64,000 nucleotides of DNA from Sciscionella sediminilitoris (GTDB taxonomy: Bacteria > Actinomycetota > Actinomycetes > Mycobacteriales > Pseudonocardiaceae): positions 1-64,000 of the forward strand of contig NZ_JALM01000013.1 in assembly GCF_000737195.2 (NCBI RefSeq), read 5' to 3'. The notes beneath the pieces were generated by a model. It did not search any database. It saw nothing but the letters and a program-made list of their open reading frames with translations, and was not told where the DNA came from. Position numbers and translations under genes: made by a program. Shown one piece after another: positions 49,823 to 59,330 of the stretch (positions are counted from its first letter, which is position 1; every line of letters begins with the position of its first letter).

Positions 49823-51436
49823 TCAGGACAGCACCCGGCGCAGCCACACGGCGAGTGCCTCGACCGCGAGCACCACGGCGAGCATCACCAGCACGATCGT
49901 GGTCACCACGCCGAACTGCAGCACCTGCGCTGCGGAGAGCAGATAGAACCCGATGCCGCCCGCCCCGACGATGCCGAGCAGGGTGGCGGAGCGGATGTTC
50001 ACGTCGAGCTGATAGAGCACGTGTGCGATCAGCGCGGGAATCGCGCATGGCACGGTCGCGGCCCAGAACACCTGCCACCGTGAGGCCCCGGTCGCCCGCA
50101 CCGCGCGTGCCGGGCCCTCGTCGAGCTCCTCGAGGGAATCGGCGACGAGTTTCCCGAGCAGCCCCACGGATCCGATGCCGAGCGCGAGGGTGCCCGCCAC
50201 CGGTCCGAGCCCGGTCACCACCACGAACACGATGGCGAGCACGAGTTCGGGAATGCCGCGCACGAGCACCAGGATCGCGCGGAACACCCGGGCGGTGCGC
50301 GGTGTCGGCGCCACGGTGCGCGCGGCCAGTGCGCCGATCGGGATGGCGAGCACCAGCCCGAGCAGGGTGCCCGCGAGCGCGATCTGCACGGTGACCAGCA
50401 GCGCGCCGAGCAGTTGTCCCGCCATGCCCGCCGTGGCCGGTGGGAGGAATTCGCCGAGCACCCCGAACAGTTTCCCGAATCCGTTGCCCAGCTGGGCGAG
50501 CGAGATTCCCGCGCCGGGAACCGAGATCAGGATGACCGCGAGGGTGAGCACCGCGTACCCGGCGCGGCGCACCCGCGCGAAGGTCCACGGTTGCCGTGCC
50601 AGGCCGGGAATCGCCCGCGGTGTGCCGGTGCGGCGCGCGGTGCCCAGTAACGCACGCCGGATCGTCCCGGAGATCAGCTCGATCAGTACGCACAGGCACA
50701 GCACCACGAGGGCCAGTGCCATCCCCCGGTGATAGTCCAGGCGTTCGAAGGCATTGGCGATCGCGTAACCGATCCCGTCCACTCCGACGAAGCCGAGTAC
50801 CACCGAGACCCGCAGATTGATGTCCAGCCGGTGCAGCGCGGTGGCCACGAAGGAGGGCAGCACCTGGGCGAGCACGCCGGCGGTGAGCTCCTGCCATTTC
50901 CCGGCCCCGGTCGCGCGGATCGCCGCCCGCGGACCGGGGTCGATGTGCTCGATCGCGTCCGCGTAGAGCTTGCCGACCATGCCGACCGAATGCAGCCCCA
51001 TGGCGAGCACCCCGGTGAGCCCGCCGAGCCCGAACACCCGGAAAGCCACGATCGCCAGCACCACATCGGGTGCCGCGCGGGCGAGCACGATCACGGCGCG
51101 CGCCGCCCCGCGGGTGGCCCGGTTCGGTGTGGTGTTCAGTGCGGCGAGCAGGGCGAGTGGAATGCTGAGCAGCACCGAGAGCACGGTCGCGCAGACCATG
51201 ATGGCCAGCGTCTGCCCGCAGAGCGCGAGCAGTTCCGGAATCGCGGGGAAATCCAGCGGGAACATGCGTTTCCCGAAGGCGATCGCATTGCCCGCGCTGT
51301 CCGCGAGTGTGGCAAAGTTGATCTTGAGATCGACCAGTGCCCATACCGCGGCGGCGAGCAGGGCGAGCAGCACCAGCCCGGCGGTGAGCCGTGCGGGTCG
51401 TGGTCGCTCGATACCGGCGGGAAGCGCGAGGGTCAT
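49823..51436 (-). CDS. phnE: PhnE, phosphonate ABC permease (two permease domains in one chain)
   Basis: A 537-residue membrane protein made of two homologous permease units (about 1-270 and 275-537), each with the BPD-type EAA loop: 'IEHIDPGPRAAIRATGAGKW' in the first and 'LEELDEGPARAVRATGASRW' in the second, each followed by an NIR-type loop (DINLRVSVVLGFVGVDGIG; DVNIRSATLLGIVGAGGIG). Normal PhnE has one unit or two separate genes, so this is a natural PhnE1-PhnE2 fusion. ATG 51436 overlaps the phnC stop. Confidence 0.92.
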   Translation of the reverse strand: MTLALPAGIERPRPARLTAGLVLLALLAAAVWALVDLKINFATLADSAGNAIAFGKRMFPLDFPAIPELLALCGQTLAIMVCATVLSVLLSIPLALLAALNTTPNRATRGAARAVIVLARAAPDVVLAIVAFRVFGLGGLTGVLAMGLHSVGMVGKLYADAIEHIDPGPRAAIRATGAGKWQELTAGVLAQVLPSFVATALHRLDINLRVSVVLGFVGVDGIGYAIANAFERLDYHRGMALALVVLCLCVLIELISGTIRRALLGTARRTGTPRAIPGLARQPWTFARVRRAGYAVLTLAVILISVPGAGISLAQLGNGFGKLFGVLGEFLPPATAGMAGQLLGALLVTVQIALAGTLLGLVLAIPIGALAARTVAPTPRTARVFRAILVLVRGIPELVLAIVFVVVTGLGPVAGTLALGIGSVGLLGKLVADSLEELDEGPARAVRATGASRWQVFWAATVPCAIPALIAHVLYQLDVNIRSATLLGIVGAGGIGFYLLSAAQVLQFGVVTTIVLVMLAVVLAVEALAVWLRRVLS

Positions 51437-52251
51437 CGGCGCGCCCCGGCCAGGTCCGGCCCGACCTGCGCGTAGATCTCCGTCACCGAGGAACCGTCCA
51501 GCTCCGCGGTCGGCCGGTCGAGCACCACCGTGCCATCGCGCAAGCCGATGATCCGGTCCGCGAACGCGAGCGCGAGCTCGACCTGATGCAGGCTGCACAG
51601 CACGGTCCTGCCCTTGCCCGCCTCGGCGAGCAACCGCATGATCTGCGCGCTCGACTCGGGATCAAGGGAGGCCACCGGTTCGTCGGCGAGCAGGATGCGC
51701 GGTCCGGGGAGCAGGGCCCGCGCGACCGCGACCCGTTGCTGCTGTCCGCCGGAAAGCGTGTCGGCGCGCTGGAAGGCGTGTTCGGCGAGCCCGACGGCCG
51801 CCAGCCCGGCGAGTGCGCGTTCCCGGATCCGGCGCGGATAGCTGAGCAGGCCGAGCCGGGGGCCGCGCAGTTCGCCGAGTGCTCCGGTGCACACGTTCTC
51901 CAGTGCGGTCCGGCTGCCGACGAGGTCGAACTGCTGGAACACGAACCCGATGCGGCGCCGCAGTTCGCGCAACCGCCGCCGGTCACCCGTGTGCAACCGG
52001 GTGCCGAGCACGGTCGCCTCGCCCTCGCTCGGCAGGTGCAGACCGTTGATCTGGCGAAGCAGCGTGGATTTCCCGGAACCGGAGAGACCGAGCAGCGCGA
52101 CCCGCTCGCCCTCCCGGATCGTGACCGAGACCGAACGGAGCGCCCGCACCTGACCGGTTCCGCTGCCGAACCGCTTGCCGAGCCCGTCCAGGTGGATCAC
52201 CGGTTCCGCGCTCGCCTTGCGCGCCAGGGGAATCAGCTCGCTTGTCGACAT
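51433..52251 (-). CDS. phnC: PhnC, phosphonate ABC transporter ATPase
   Basis: A 272-residue ATPase: Walker A GLSGSGKSTLLRQINGL, Q-loop FVFQQFDLVGSRTALENV, signature LSGGQQQRVAVARAL, Walker B RILLADEPVASLDPES, H-loop CSLHQVELA. 'GFVFQQFDLVGR/S' and the CTGALGELRG spacer are typical of PhnC. It energises PhnE for phosphonate uptake. The ATG at 52251 lies 19 bases inside the end of phnD. Confidence 0.94.
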   Translation of the reverse strand: MSTSELIPLARKASAEPVIHLDGLGKRFGSGTGQVRALRSVSVTIREGERVALLGLSGSGKSTLLRQINGLHLPSEGEATVLGTRLHTGDRRRLRELRRRIGFVFQQFDLVGSRTALENVCTGALGELRGPRLGLLSYPRRIRERALAGLAAVGLAEHAFQRADTLSGGQQQRVAVARALLPGPRILLADEPVASLDPESSAQIMRLLAEAGKGRTVLCSLHQVELALAFADRIIGLRDGTVVLDRPTAELDGSSVTEIYAQVGPDLAGARR

Positions 52252-53171
52252 TGGACATCCTTGGTGATCGCGCAGACCTTGCGGACGGAGTCGAAGTCCT
52301 TGTCGGTGACCGGGGCATAACCCCAGTAGCCCTGGATATCGCAGTTCCCGGAACAGAATCCCTTGGTGCGCAGGTAATCCGCGTTCGCCTTGCCCGCGAA
52401 CGCTTGGGTGAGCTGGTGTTTGGTCTGCCCGGGCAGATTGTCCGAGATCGCGATGGGCGAGCCCGGGATCATCGCCGATTTCCACACCACCCGCAGTGCG
52501 TTCTTGGGGAGTTGGCCGCGCTGCGGCAGCAGCTTGTCGACCATGGAATCGTAGGCGAACCCGGCATCGCACTGTCCATTCGCGACCGCGAGTGCCGAGG
52601 CGTCGTGCCCGCCGGACATGACCGGGCTGATGCCCTTGTCCGGATCGACCCCGGCCTCGGTCAGCCCGGCTTTCGGGTACAGGTAACCGGATGTGGAGTT
52701 GGGGTCCACGAAGCAGACCTTCTTCCCGTTGAACCCGGCGAGGTCCTTGATCGGGGAACCGGCCTTGACGAGCCCATAGGAGCGGTACTGCGGCGGATCT
52801 CCCTTGCGCTGTACCTGCGCGCCGATCGGGGTGATGCGCACCCCGTTCGCCTTGGCGACCACATAGGACAGTGGGCCGTAGGCCGCGATATCGATCTTGC
52901 CCGCGCGCTGGCCCTCGATCACGGCCGCGTAGTTGGTCGCGTTCTGCACCTTGATCTTCTTGCCGGTCTCGCGTTCGAGCATCGCCACGAGCGGGTGCAT
53001 CTCCTGCTGCAGGCTCGTCGCGTTCTCGCTGGGAATCGAGGCGAACACCAGTTCGCCCGGGTCGCGCCCGGAACCGCTGTCCTGTGCCGCGCTCGAGCCG
53101 CAGGCCGCCAGTCCGAAGACGGCCGCGAGGCAGGCGAACGAGGCGAATGCCTGCCGAGCAAGCTTGCCCAT
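52233..53171 (-). CDS. phnD: PhnD, phosphonate-binding lipoprotein
   Basis: A 312-residue substrate-binding protein, first gene of operon B. Signal peptide with lipobox LAAC (Cys24) anchors it outside the membrane. The PhnD family parts are visible: LVFASIPSENATSLQQEMHP, 'AYGPLSYVVAKANG', 'KKVCFVDPNSTSGYLYPKAG' (phosphonate-binding Ser/Thr/Tyr loop) and AFAYDSMVD-like GFAYDSMVDKL. GGAGGA precedes the ATG. The promoter must lie in 53172-53300. Confidence 0.94.
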   Translation of the reverse strand: MGKLARQAFASFACLAAVFGLAACGSSAAQDSGSGRDPGELVFASIPSENATSLQQEMHPLVAMLERETGKKIKVQNATNYAAVIEGQRAGKIDIAAYGPLSYVVAKANGVRITPIGAQVQRKGDPPQYRSYGLVKAGSPIKDLAGFNGKKVCFVDPNSTSGYLYPKAGLTEAGVDPDKGISPVMSGGHDASALAVANGQCDAGFAYDSMVDKLLPQRGQLPKNALRVVWKSAMIPGSPIAISDNLPGQTKHQLTQAFAGKANADYLRTKGFCSGNCDIQGYWGYAPVTDKDFDSVRKVCAITKDVQCRQAS

Positions 53172-53438
53172 GTCCGGTTCCTCCTCCGTGTGGGATACCT
53201 CAACACGATGCGGCGGCCAGGTGGAGCAGGACCACTTGCCGGGTTACCGGTTCCCGAATAGTTGCCGACGCTCCGGTACTGCTGCCTGGACAAGCGGGAA
53301 TACGGTCACGCTCGCGCGAGCGCCCGCTCACCGGTCGTGCGCACGCGCCCCTCGAACCGGTACTTGCCGAAGGACCGTTGCGCACCCTAACTTGTTCGCT
53401 GTTGATCGATTTTGCGTGAACTTGTGAAGGAGTTGGCA

Positions 53439-55325
53439 ATGAATGCCATCGGGCGGCGAGGGTTCTTCGGCTTGGCCGCGGCGACGGGAGCGATCGCCGG
53501 AACGGCGGGCAGTGCCTCGGCCGGGGAACTCGGCCCGCGCACCGTGCTCACGGGGGCGCGGCGCGGTTCCGGACTGACCGTCGACGGGGACCGGTTCCTG
53601 CTCGACGGCAAGCCGTTCCAGGTGATCTCCGGCGCGATCCACTATTTCCGGATCCACCCGGAGCAGTGGCGGGACCGGCTGAACCGGATGCGGCTGATGG
53701 GGTTGAACACCGTCGAGACCTATGTGCCCTGGAATCTGCACGAACCGGAGAAGGGGCGGTTCGAGTTCTCCGGGTTCACCGATGTGGCCAGGTTCGTGCG
53801 CACGGCGGGTGAACTCGGGCTCAACGTGGTGCTGCGGCCCGGTCCCTACATCGGCTCGGAGTGGGATTTCGGCGGCTTGCCCTCCTGGCTGCTCGCCGAG
53901 CCGGAAGCGCGGGTGCGCTGCTCCGATCCGCGCTTTCTGCGCCATGTCGACGAATACTTCGCGGTGCTGCTGCCGCGGCTGGCCGAGCTGCAGTCCAGCA
54001 GGGGCGGCCCGGTGCTCGCGATGCAGATCGAGAACGAGTACGGCAGCTACGGCAACGACACCGGATACCTCGCACATCTGCGGGAACGGTACGAGGCCGC
54101 GGGCATCGACTGCCTGCTGTTCTGCTGCAACAGCGCCAGCGAGGACTACATGCTGCGCGGGGGTCATCTGCCGGGCACCTTCAACACGGTGAACTTCGAC
54201 GGCACCGCCGATGTGGCGGCGAAGTTCGCCAAACTGCGCGAGATCCAGCCGCACGGACCGTTGTGGTGCAGCGAATTCTGGGACGGCTGGTTCGACTCCT
54301 GGGGGCAACCGCGCGAGCAGGGGGACCCGCGGAAGTTCGCGGACAATATCGACCGGATCCTGGCCGAGGGCGCGTCGGTCAACCTGTACATGGCCGCGGG
54401 CTCGACCAATTTCGGCTGGGGCGCCGGTGCCGATGCGGACAATCCGGAGAAGGCCTACCGGGCGGTGGTCACCAGCTACGACTACGCGGCGCCGGTCAGC
54501 GAGTCCGGGGAGATCACCGCGAAGTTCCACGCCTTCCGCGCGGCGATCGCCAAACACGCACCGGTGCCGAACGAGCCGCTGCCGCCGACGCCGAAACGGA
54601 TGGCCCCGCAGGCCGTGCGCGTTGCCGAATCGGCGAACCTGTTCGACCAGCTCGATTCGCTCGCCGAGATGCGCAAGCTGCCCACCCCGCTGGCCATGGA
54701 ACGGCTCGGCCAGACCAACGGGCTCGTGCACTACCGCACGAAAATCCAGGGACCACAACGGAAAACCCCGATCGCGATCGAGGGGTTCGGCGACCGCGCG
54801 CTGGTGTTCTGCGACGGGAAACCGCTCGGTGTCCTGGACCGGAACAAGCCCGGGCAGACGCTGGAGACCGCGGTCGGATCACCGTCCAGCACCCTGGACA
54901 TTCTCGTGGACGCGAACGGGCGGCTCAACTTCACGCACAAACTGCTCGATCCCAAGGGAATCTTTGGGGATGTGCTCTTCGGCGATCAGATCCTGATGGA
55001 CTGGCAGGCCTGGCCGCTCGCTCTGGACGACCTGTCCAGGGTGCGGTTCCGGCGCGGTGCCGCGAGCGGGATCGGCCCCACGTTCCATCGCGCGCATGCC
55101 AGGGTGGGTTCGCCCGCGGACGGGTTCATCGGGTTGCCGGGATGGACGAAGGGGCTGGTGTGGCTGAACGGGTTCCTGCTCGGCCGGTACTGGAACGTTG
55201 GTCCGCAGCAGACGCTGTACGCGCCCGCTCCGCTGTGGCGTTCGGGACGTAACGAGCTGATCGTGCTCGAACTGCACGAGGCAGGCACCACGATCGACCT
55301 GCGCGATACGCCTGACCTCGGCTGA
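53439..55325 (+). CDS. Tat-exported GH35 beta-galactosidase (copy 1)
   Basis: A 628-residue retaining glycosidase that removes terminal beta-galactose. Twin-arginine signal: RRGFFG at residues 6-11, hydrophobic stretch, AxA-like end near 28. The GH35 TIM barrel has acid/base Glu200 (ENEYGSYG) and nucleophile Glu279 (CSEFWDGWFD). Conserved substrate-loop GAIHYFRIHPEQWRDRLNR starts at residue 65. C-terminal beta-sandwich domains end with GRYWNVGPQQTLY. Start ATG 53439 has AAGGAG 6 bases upstream. It is followed 93 bases later by its duplicate. Confidence 0.93.
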   Translation: MNAIGRRGFFGLAAATGAIAGTAGSASAGELGPRTVLTGARRGSGLTVDGDRFLLDGKPFQVISGAIHYFRIHPEQWRDRLNRMRLMGLNTVETYVPWNLHEPEKGRFEFSGFTDVARFVRTAGELGLNVVLRPGPYIGSEWDFGGLPSWLLAEPEARVRCSDPRFLRHVDEYFAVLLPRLAELQSSRGGPVLAMQIENEYGSYGNDTGYLAHLRERYEAAGIDCLLFCCNSASEDYMLRGGHLPGTFNTVNFDGTADVAAKFAKLREIQPHGPLWCSEFWDGWFDSWGQPREQGDPRKFADNIDRILAEGASVNLYMAAGSTNFGWGAGADADNPEKAYRAVVTSYDYAAPVSESGEITAKFHAFRAAIAKHAPVPNEPLPPTPKRMAPQAVRVAESANLFDQLDSLAEMRKLPTPLAMERLGQTNGLVHYRTKIQGPQRKTPIAIEGFGDRALVFCDGKPLGVLDRNKPGQTLETAVGSPSSTLDILVDANGRLNFTHKLLDPKGIFGDVLFGDQILMDWQAWPLALDDLSRVRFRRGAASGIGPTFHRAHARVGSPADGFIGLPGWTKGLVWLNGFLLGRYWNVGPQQTLYAPAPLWRSGRNELIVLELHEAGTTIDLRDTPDLG

Positions 55326-55418
55326 TTCCGGTCCGGCCGGGGGCTTGTCAGCACGCCTGCCATGTTCTAACTTGTGCGAAGTTGATTGATCCTGCGTGAC
55401 TTCGCAAAGGAGCGAGCA

Positions 55419-57317
55419 ATGGGTGCGATCGGGCGTCGCGGGTTCCTCGGCTGGGCCGCAGCGGTCGGAGCGGTGGCGGGCACCGGCGGTACCGCTGCCG
55501 CGAGCATGGCAACGGATGCCGCTCCGCGGACGGTGCTCGCCTCGGCGCGCTCCGCCGCGGGGCTGACCATCGAGGGAGACCGCTTCCTGCTGGACGGCAA
55601 GCCGTTCCAGGTGATCTCCGGGGCGATCCACTATTTCCGGATCCGCCCCGAGCAGTGGGAGGACCGGCTCAACCGGCTGCGGCTGATGGGGCTCAACACG
55701 GTCGAGACCTATGTCGCGTGGAACATGCACGAACCACGCAAGGGGAAGTTCGACTTCAGCGGCCAGGCCGATCTCGCCCGGTTCATCGAGACCGCGGGCC
55801 GGCTCGGCCTGAAGGTGGTGTTGCGCCCCGGCCCGTACATCTGCGCCGAATGGGACTTCGGCGGGCTGCCACCGTGGCTGCTCGCCGAACCGGAGATCGA
55901 ACTGCGCTGCGCGGATCCGGTCTACGAACGCCATGTCAAGGAATTCTTCGACGCCCTGCTGCCCAGGATCGCCGGGCTGCAGGCCACGCGGGGCGGTCCG
56001 ATCATCGCCGTGCAGGTGGAGAACGAGTACGGCAGCTACGGCGACGACCAGACCCACCTCGCCCACATCCGCTCGATGCTCGAACACGGCGGCATCGACA
56101 GTTTGCTGTTCTGCTGCAACGGTTCTTCCGATTACATGCTGCGCGGAGGAAGCCTGCCGGGCACCTTCAACACGGTGAACTTCGACGGCGGCGAGGATCC
56201 GGACGCCAACTTCACCAAGCTGCGGAAGATCCAGCCGCACGGTCCGTTGTGGTGCACCGAGTTCTGGGACGGCTGGTTCGACCACTGGGGCGAGAAACAC
56301 CACCGGACCGACCCGGCCGAGCATGCGGCGAACATCGAGAAGATCCTGGCCAAGGGCGCCTCGATCAATCTGTACATGGCCGCGGGATCCACCAACTTCG
56401 GCTGGGGAGCGGGCGCGAACCACGATGGCACCACCTATCAGCCGACCGTGACCAGTTACGACTACGACTCCCCGGTCAGCGAATCCGGCGAACTGACCGA
56501 GAAGTTCCACGTTTTCCGCGCGGCGATCGGCAAACACGCACCGGTGCCCGACGAGCCGTTGCCGCCGACACCGAAGCGGATGGCGCCGCAGACCGTGCGC
56601 CCTGCGGAATCGGCCGGGCTACTGGACTCACTCGGTGCGCTCAGTACGCCGAAGACCGGGCCGAGCCCGCTGACCATGGAGAAACTGGGCCAGGCCAACG
56701 GATTGGTGCACTATCGCACGAAAATCCAGGGGCCACAGGAGAAATCCCCCATCACCATCTCCGGGCTCGCCGACCGCGCGCTGCTCTGGCTGGACGGGAA
56801 ACCGCTCGGCACGCTGGATCGCAACAAACCGGAGCAGAGTGTGGAAACCGCGATCGCCGGGCCCTCGAGCACCCTGGACATCCTCGTGGACACCGGGGGA
56901 CGGATCAACTTCACCGACAAGCTGGCCGATCCGAAAGGGATCACCGACCGGGTCAAGCTCGCCGGGCAGACACTGTTCGGCTGGGAGATGCGCCCGCTTC
57001 CGCTGGACGATCTCGCCGGACTGCGGTTCCGGCGCGGTGGCACCGATGCCGCCGGACCGGTGTTCCATCGCGCGCATGCCAGGGTGGGTTCGCCCGCGGA
57101 CGGGTTCATCGGGTTGCCGGGATGGACGAAGGGTCTGGTGTGGTTGAACGGGTTCCTGCTCGGCCGGTACTGGAATGTGGGCCCGCAGCAGACCTTGTAT
57201 GCGCCGGCTCCGCTGTGGCGTTCCGGGCGTAACGAGTTGATCGTGCTCGAACTCCACGAGGCGGGCACCACGATCGAACTGCGCGACACGCCCGATCTCG
57301 GCCCGGTCAGCGGATGA
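55419..57317 (+). CDS. Tat-exported GH35 beta-galactosidase (copy 2)
   Basis: A 632-residue paralogue of the preceding gene with the same Tat signal (MGAIGRRGFLGWAAAVGAV), acid/base motif VENEYGSYG and nucleophile motif CTEFWDGWFD. The loops around 'DHWGEKHHRTDPAEH' differ from copy 1 (DSWGQPREQGDPRKF), so substrate preference may have shifted. AAAGGAG precedes ATG 55419. The end overlaps the convergent CocE-type gene by 11 bases. Confidence 0.93.
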   Translation: MGAIGRRGFLGWAAAVGAVAGTGGTAAASMATDAAPRTVLASARSAAGLTIEGDRFLLDGKPFQVISGAIHYFRIRPEQWEDRLNRLRLMGLNTVETYVAWNMHEPRKGKFDFSGQADLARFIETAGRLGLKVVLRPGPYICAEWDFGGLPPWLLAEPEIELRCADPVYERHVKEFFDALLPRIAGLQATRGGPIIAVQVENEYGSYGDDQTHLAHIRSMLEHGGIDSLLFCCNGSSDYMLRGGSLPGTFNTVNFDGGEDPDANFTKLRKIQPHGPLWCTEFWDGWFDHWGEKHHRTDPAEHAANIEKILAKGASINLYMAAGSTNFGWGAGANHDGTTYQPTVTSYDYDSPVSESGELTEKFHVFRAAIGKHAPVPDEPLPPTPKRMAPQTVRPAESAGLLDSLGALSTPKTGPSPLTMEKLGQANGLVHYRTKIQGPQEKSPITISGLADRALLWLDGKPLGTLDRNKPEQSVETAIAGPSSTLDILVDTGGRINFTDKLADPKGITDRVKLAGQTLFGWEMRPLPLDDLAGLRFRRGGTDAAGPVFHRAHARVGSPADGFIGLPGWTKGLVWLNGFLLGRYWNVGPQQTLYAPAPLWRSGRNELIVLELHEAGTTIELRDTPDLGPVSG

Positions 57318-59157
57318 CCGGCAGGGTGAGCTTGGACGGGTGCGCCGCATCGTGCAGCACCGTCTGCCGCGCGACCGTGGTCCGATCCGTTTCCCCGGCC
57401 CAGGAACCGTTGTTCGGGTTCGGATCGAACTGCGGGTAGTCGCTGGAGGAGATGTCCAGCCGGATCCGGTGCCCGGCCTTGAACAGATTGCTCGACGGCC
57501 AGACCTTGATCGTGTACCGGTAGACCTTGCCCGGCACGATCGGGGTCGGATTTGTGTGTGACTCGCGGAAACTGGCCCGCACGATCCCATTGTTGAGGTT
57601 CACCACACTGCCGTCCGGGTGCACATCGCTGACCTTGGCCGTCCAGTCGGTGTCCGGTGCCGAGGACTTCGCATAGAGGGTGACCGTCATCGGTCCGGTG
57701 ACCTCGGTGTCCTTCGTGAGCGGTTTCGAGGTGTAGCCGAGCACATCCGGGCGGCGCTCCACGGTGGACTGATCGTAGGGTCCCTGCGGTCCGGTGCTCG
57801 CCGAACAGCAGGAGTGCCCGCCGACACTCGGCACCGGGTTGCGCGGGTCATAGCGGTAGTGGTCGGCCGTGTTCCGTGCGGGCGGGGCCGATCCGAGCGT
57901 TCCGCCCGAGCCGCCCGCGTTTCCGGTGCTGGCCAGGTAGTAGTCGGTCCACCGGGTGCCGGGGATCGGCCACCGCGCGGCCGTCTTCCACTTGTTGGCG
58001 CCCATTTCGAAGTAGCGGACCTTGGGCTGTTTGTCGATGCCGTTGTCCTTGCCCTTGAGGTAGTGGTCCCACCAGTCCAGCATCATCTCGTTGATCGGCG
58101 AATTGCCGACCGGGCCGATCTGCTTGAGCAGCGGCGCCTCGGTGCTCTGCGGCCTGCCCCAGCCGACGTGGTCCCACGGCCCGATGACGATGTGCTGGTT
58201 CGCGCGGGCGTACGCGGATCCGGCCGACTGCGTCATCCCGGTGAAGTTCTGGATACCGCCGGGAAGGAAGGCGTCGTACCAGCCCTCGAAGTCGAGTACC
58301 GGGATACCGATCTTGTGGTAGTACCGTTGTGGCGCCCATTTCTGCCAGTAGGGGCCGTCGGTACGGTGCCGGAGCCAGTCGAAGAAATACGGCGCGACCT
58401 TCGGATCCTGTGGCCGCAGCGGCGGGAGTTCGGTGTAAGGCCGGTAGGCGAGCCAGCGCTGGGCGTTCCCGCTCGCCTTCTTGAGCTGATCCGCGAGCGC
58501 CATATCGCCCCGGTTCTGCGCCGCGGAAAGGGCGAGATCGCCCATGGTCCACGGCTCGACGAAGGCCAGCCGGAAGGCGCCGTCCTCGTAGGTCCAGTTG
58601 TTGTAGTAGTCGGCGGCGGTGTTCGCCGGGATGATCGTCTTCAGATGGGGCGGCGCGGTTTCGGCGGCCAGCCACTGGGTCGCGCCGACGTACGAGGAAC
58701 CGTACATCCCGACCCTGCCGTTCGAGCCGGGCAACCGCGCGGCCCATTCCACGCTGTCGTAGCCGTCTTTCTGGTCGTGGGTGAATTCGGAGAAGGTTCC
58801 GTTCGAGGCGTACTGCCCGCGGATGTCCTCGGTGACCACCAGATAGCAGTGCGAGGCGAACCAGTCCGGACTCTGGTACCGGTACGGGGACATCTGTGCC
58901 TGCACCTTGTCGTACTGCGTGCGGTACAGGATCACCGGTACTTTCTTCGTGGTGTCCGGGCGGTACACATCGGCGCGCAGCATGGTTCCGTCCCGCATCG
59001 GAACACCGGCATTGTCCGTCTTGCTCACCGAGCAGGGGCCGCGGCCGGTCTGCGGCGGCCAATCCGATCCACCCGCGGCGAGCGCCGGAGTGGCCACCGT
59101 TCCCGCGGTCAGCGCGGCGGCGGTGGCGAGGAGACCGATACGACGAAGCAGACCCAT
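57307..59157 (-). CDS. Secreted CocE/NonD-type hydrolase (X-Pro dipeptidyl-peptidase family)
   Basis: A 616-residue exported enzyme: Sec signal peptide (MGLLRRIGLLATAAALTAG; ALAA end near residue 28), then an alpha/beta hydrolase domain with nucleophile Ser155 (MYGSSYVGATQW), Asp in DFEGWYDAFLPGG and His in IGPWDHVGWG. A C-terminal jelly-roll domain follows (RYTIKVWPSSNLFKAGHRIR). The family cleaves X-Pro dipeptides or esters; the exact substrate is not visible. ATG 59157 is chosen for the signal peptide; upstream in-frame starts to 59241 are less likely. Confidence 0.88.
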   Translation of the reverse strand: MGLLRRIGLLATAAALTAGTVATPALAAGGSDWPPQTGRGPCSVSKTDNAGVPMRDGTMLRADVYRPDTTKKVPVILYRTQYDKVQAQMSPYRYQSPDWFASHCYLVVTEDIRGQYASNGTFSEFTHDQKDGYDSVEWAARLPGSNGRVGMYGSSYVGATQWLAAETAPPHLKTIIPANTAADYYNNWTYEDGAFRLAFVEPWTMGDLALSAAQNRGDMALADQLKKASGNAQRWLAYRPYTELPPLRPQDPKVAPYFFDWLRHRTDGPYWQKWAPQRYYHKIGIPVLDFEGWYDAFLPGGIQNFTGMTQSAGSAYARANQHIVIGPWDHVGWGRPQSTEAPLLKQIGPVGNSPINEMMLDWWDHYLKGKDNGIDKQPKVRYFEMGANKWKTAARWPIPGTRWTDYYLASTGNAGGSGGTLGSAPPARNTADHYRYDPRNPVPSVGGHSCCSASTGPQGPYDQSTVERRPDVLGYTSKPLTKDTEVTGPMTVTLYAKSSAPDTDWTAKVSDVHPDGSVVNLNNGIVRASFRESHTNPTPIVPGKVYRYTIKVWPSSNLFKAGHRIRLDISSSDYPQFDPNPNNGSWAGETDRTTVARQTVLHDAAHPSKLTLPVIR

Positions 59158-59295
59158 GTGACCATCCTCGGTACGGAATCTTTGCGTCATATCGATTGCA
59201 GCACAGTCGCGATGCGCACCGGAATGACCTGAATGGCGCAATCCCCGCCCGGATGTGCCCGAAATGCGGCATTGCCCGGTGACCGGCCGAGAATA

Positions 59296-59311
59296 ATCAC
59301 CACCTGGTGAT
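59296..59311. repeat. Small palindrome between cobB-type and CocE-type genes
   Basis: ATCACCA-CC-TGGTGAT forms a perfect 7-bp stem 20 bases after the cobB-type gene and 139 bases before the CocE-type gene. It may be a weak terminator of the former or an operator of the latter. The rest of the 173-base gap shows nothing clear. Confidence 0.35.
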
Positions 59312-59330
59312 CAGGACAATTACCGGCTGC

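Larger units (their letters stand above)
53387..57317 (+). repeat. Tandem duplication, unit 1,980 bp, containing promoter plus GH35 gene
   Basis: The two GH35 genes and their leaders line up at a constant offset of 1,980 bases: the leader CTAACTTGT-x-CG…GTTGAT-x-GAT (53388 on and 55368 on), the ATG starts (53439/55419) and the near-identical 3' block (55081-55200 versus 57061-57180, about five mismatches in 120). The copies have diverged in the middle but remain almost identical there. Confidence 0.88.
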
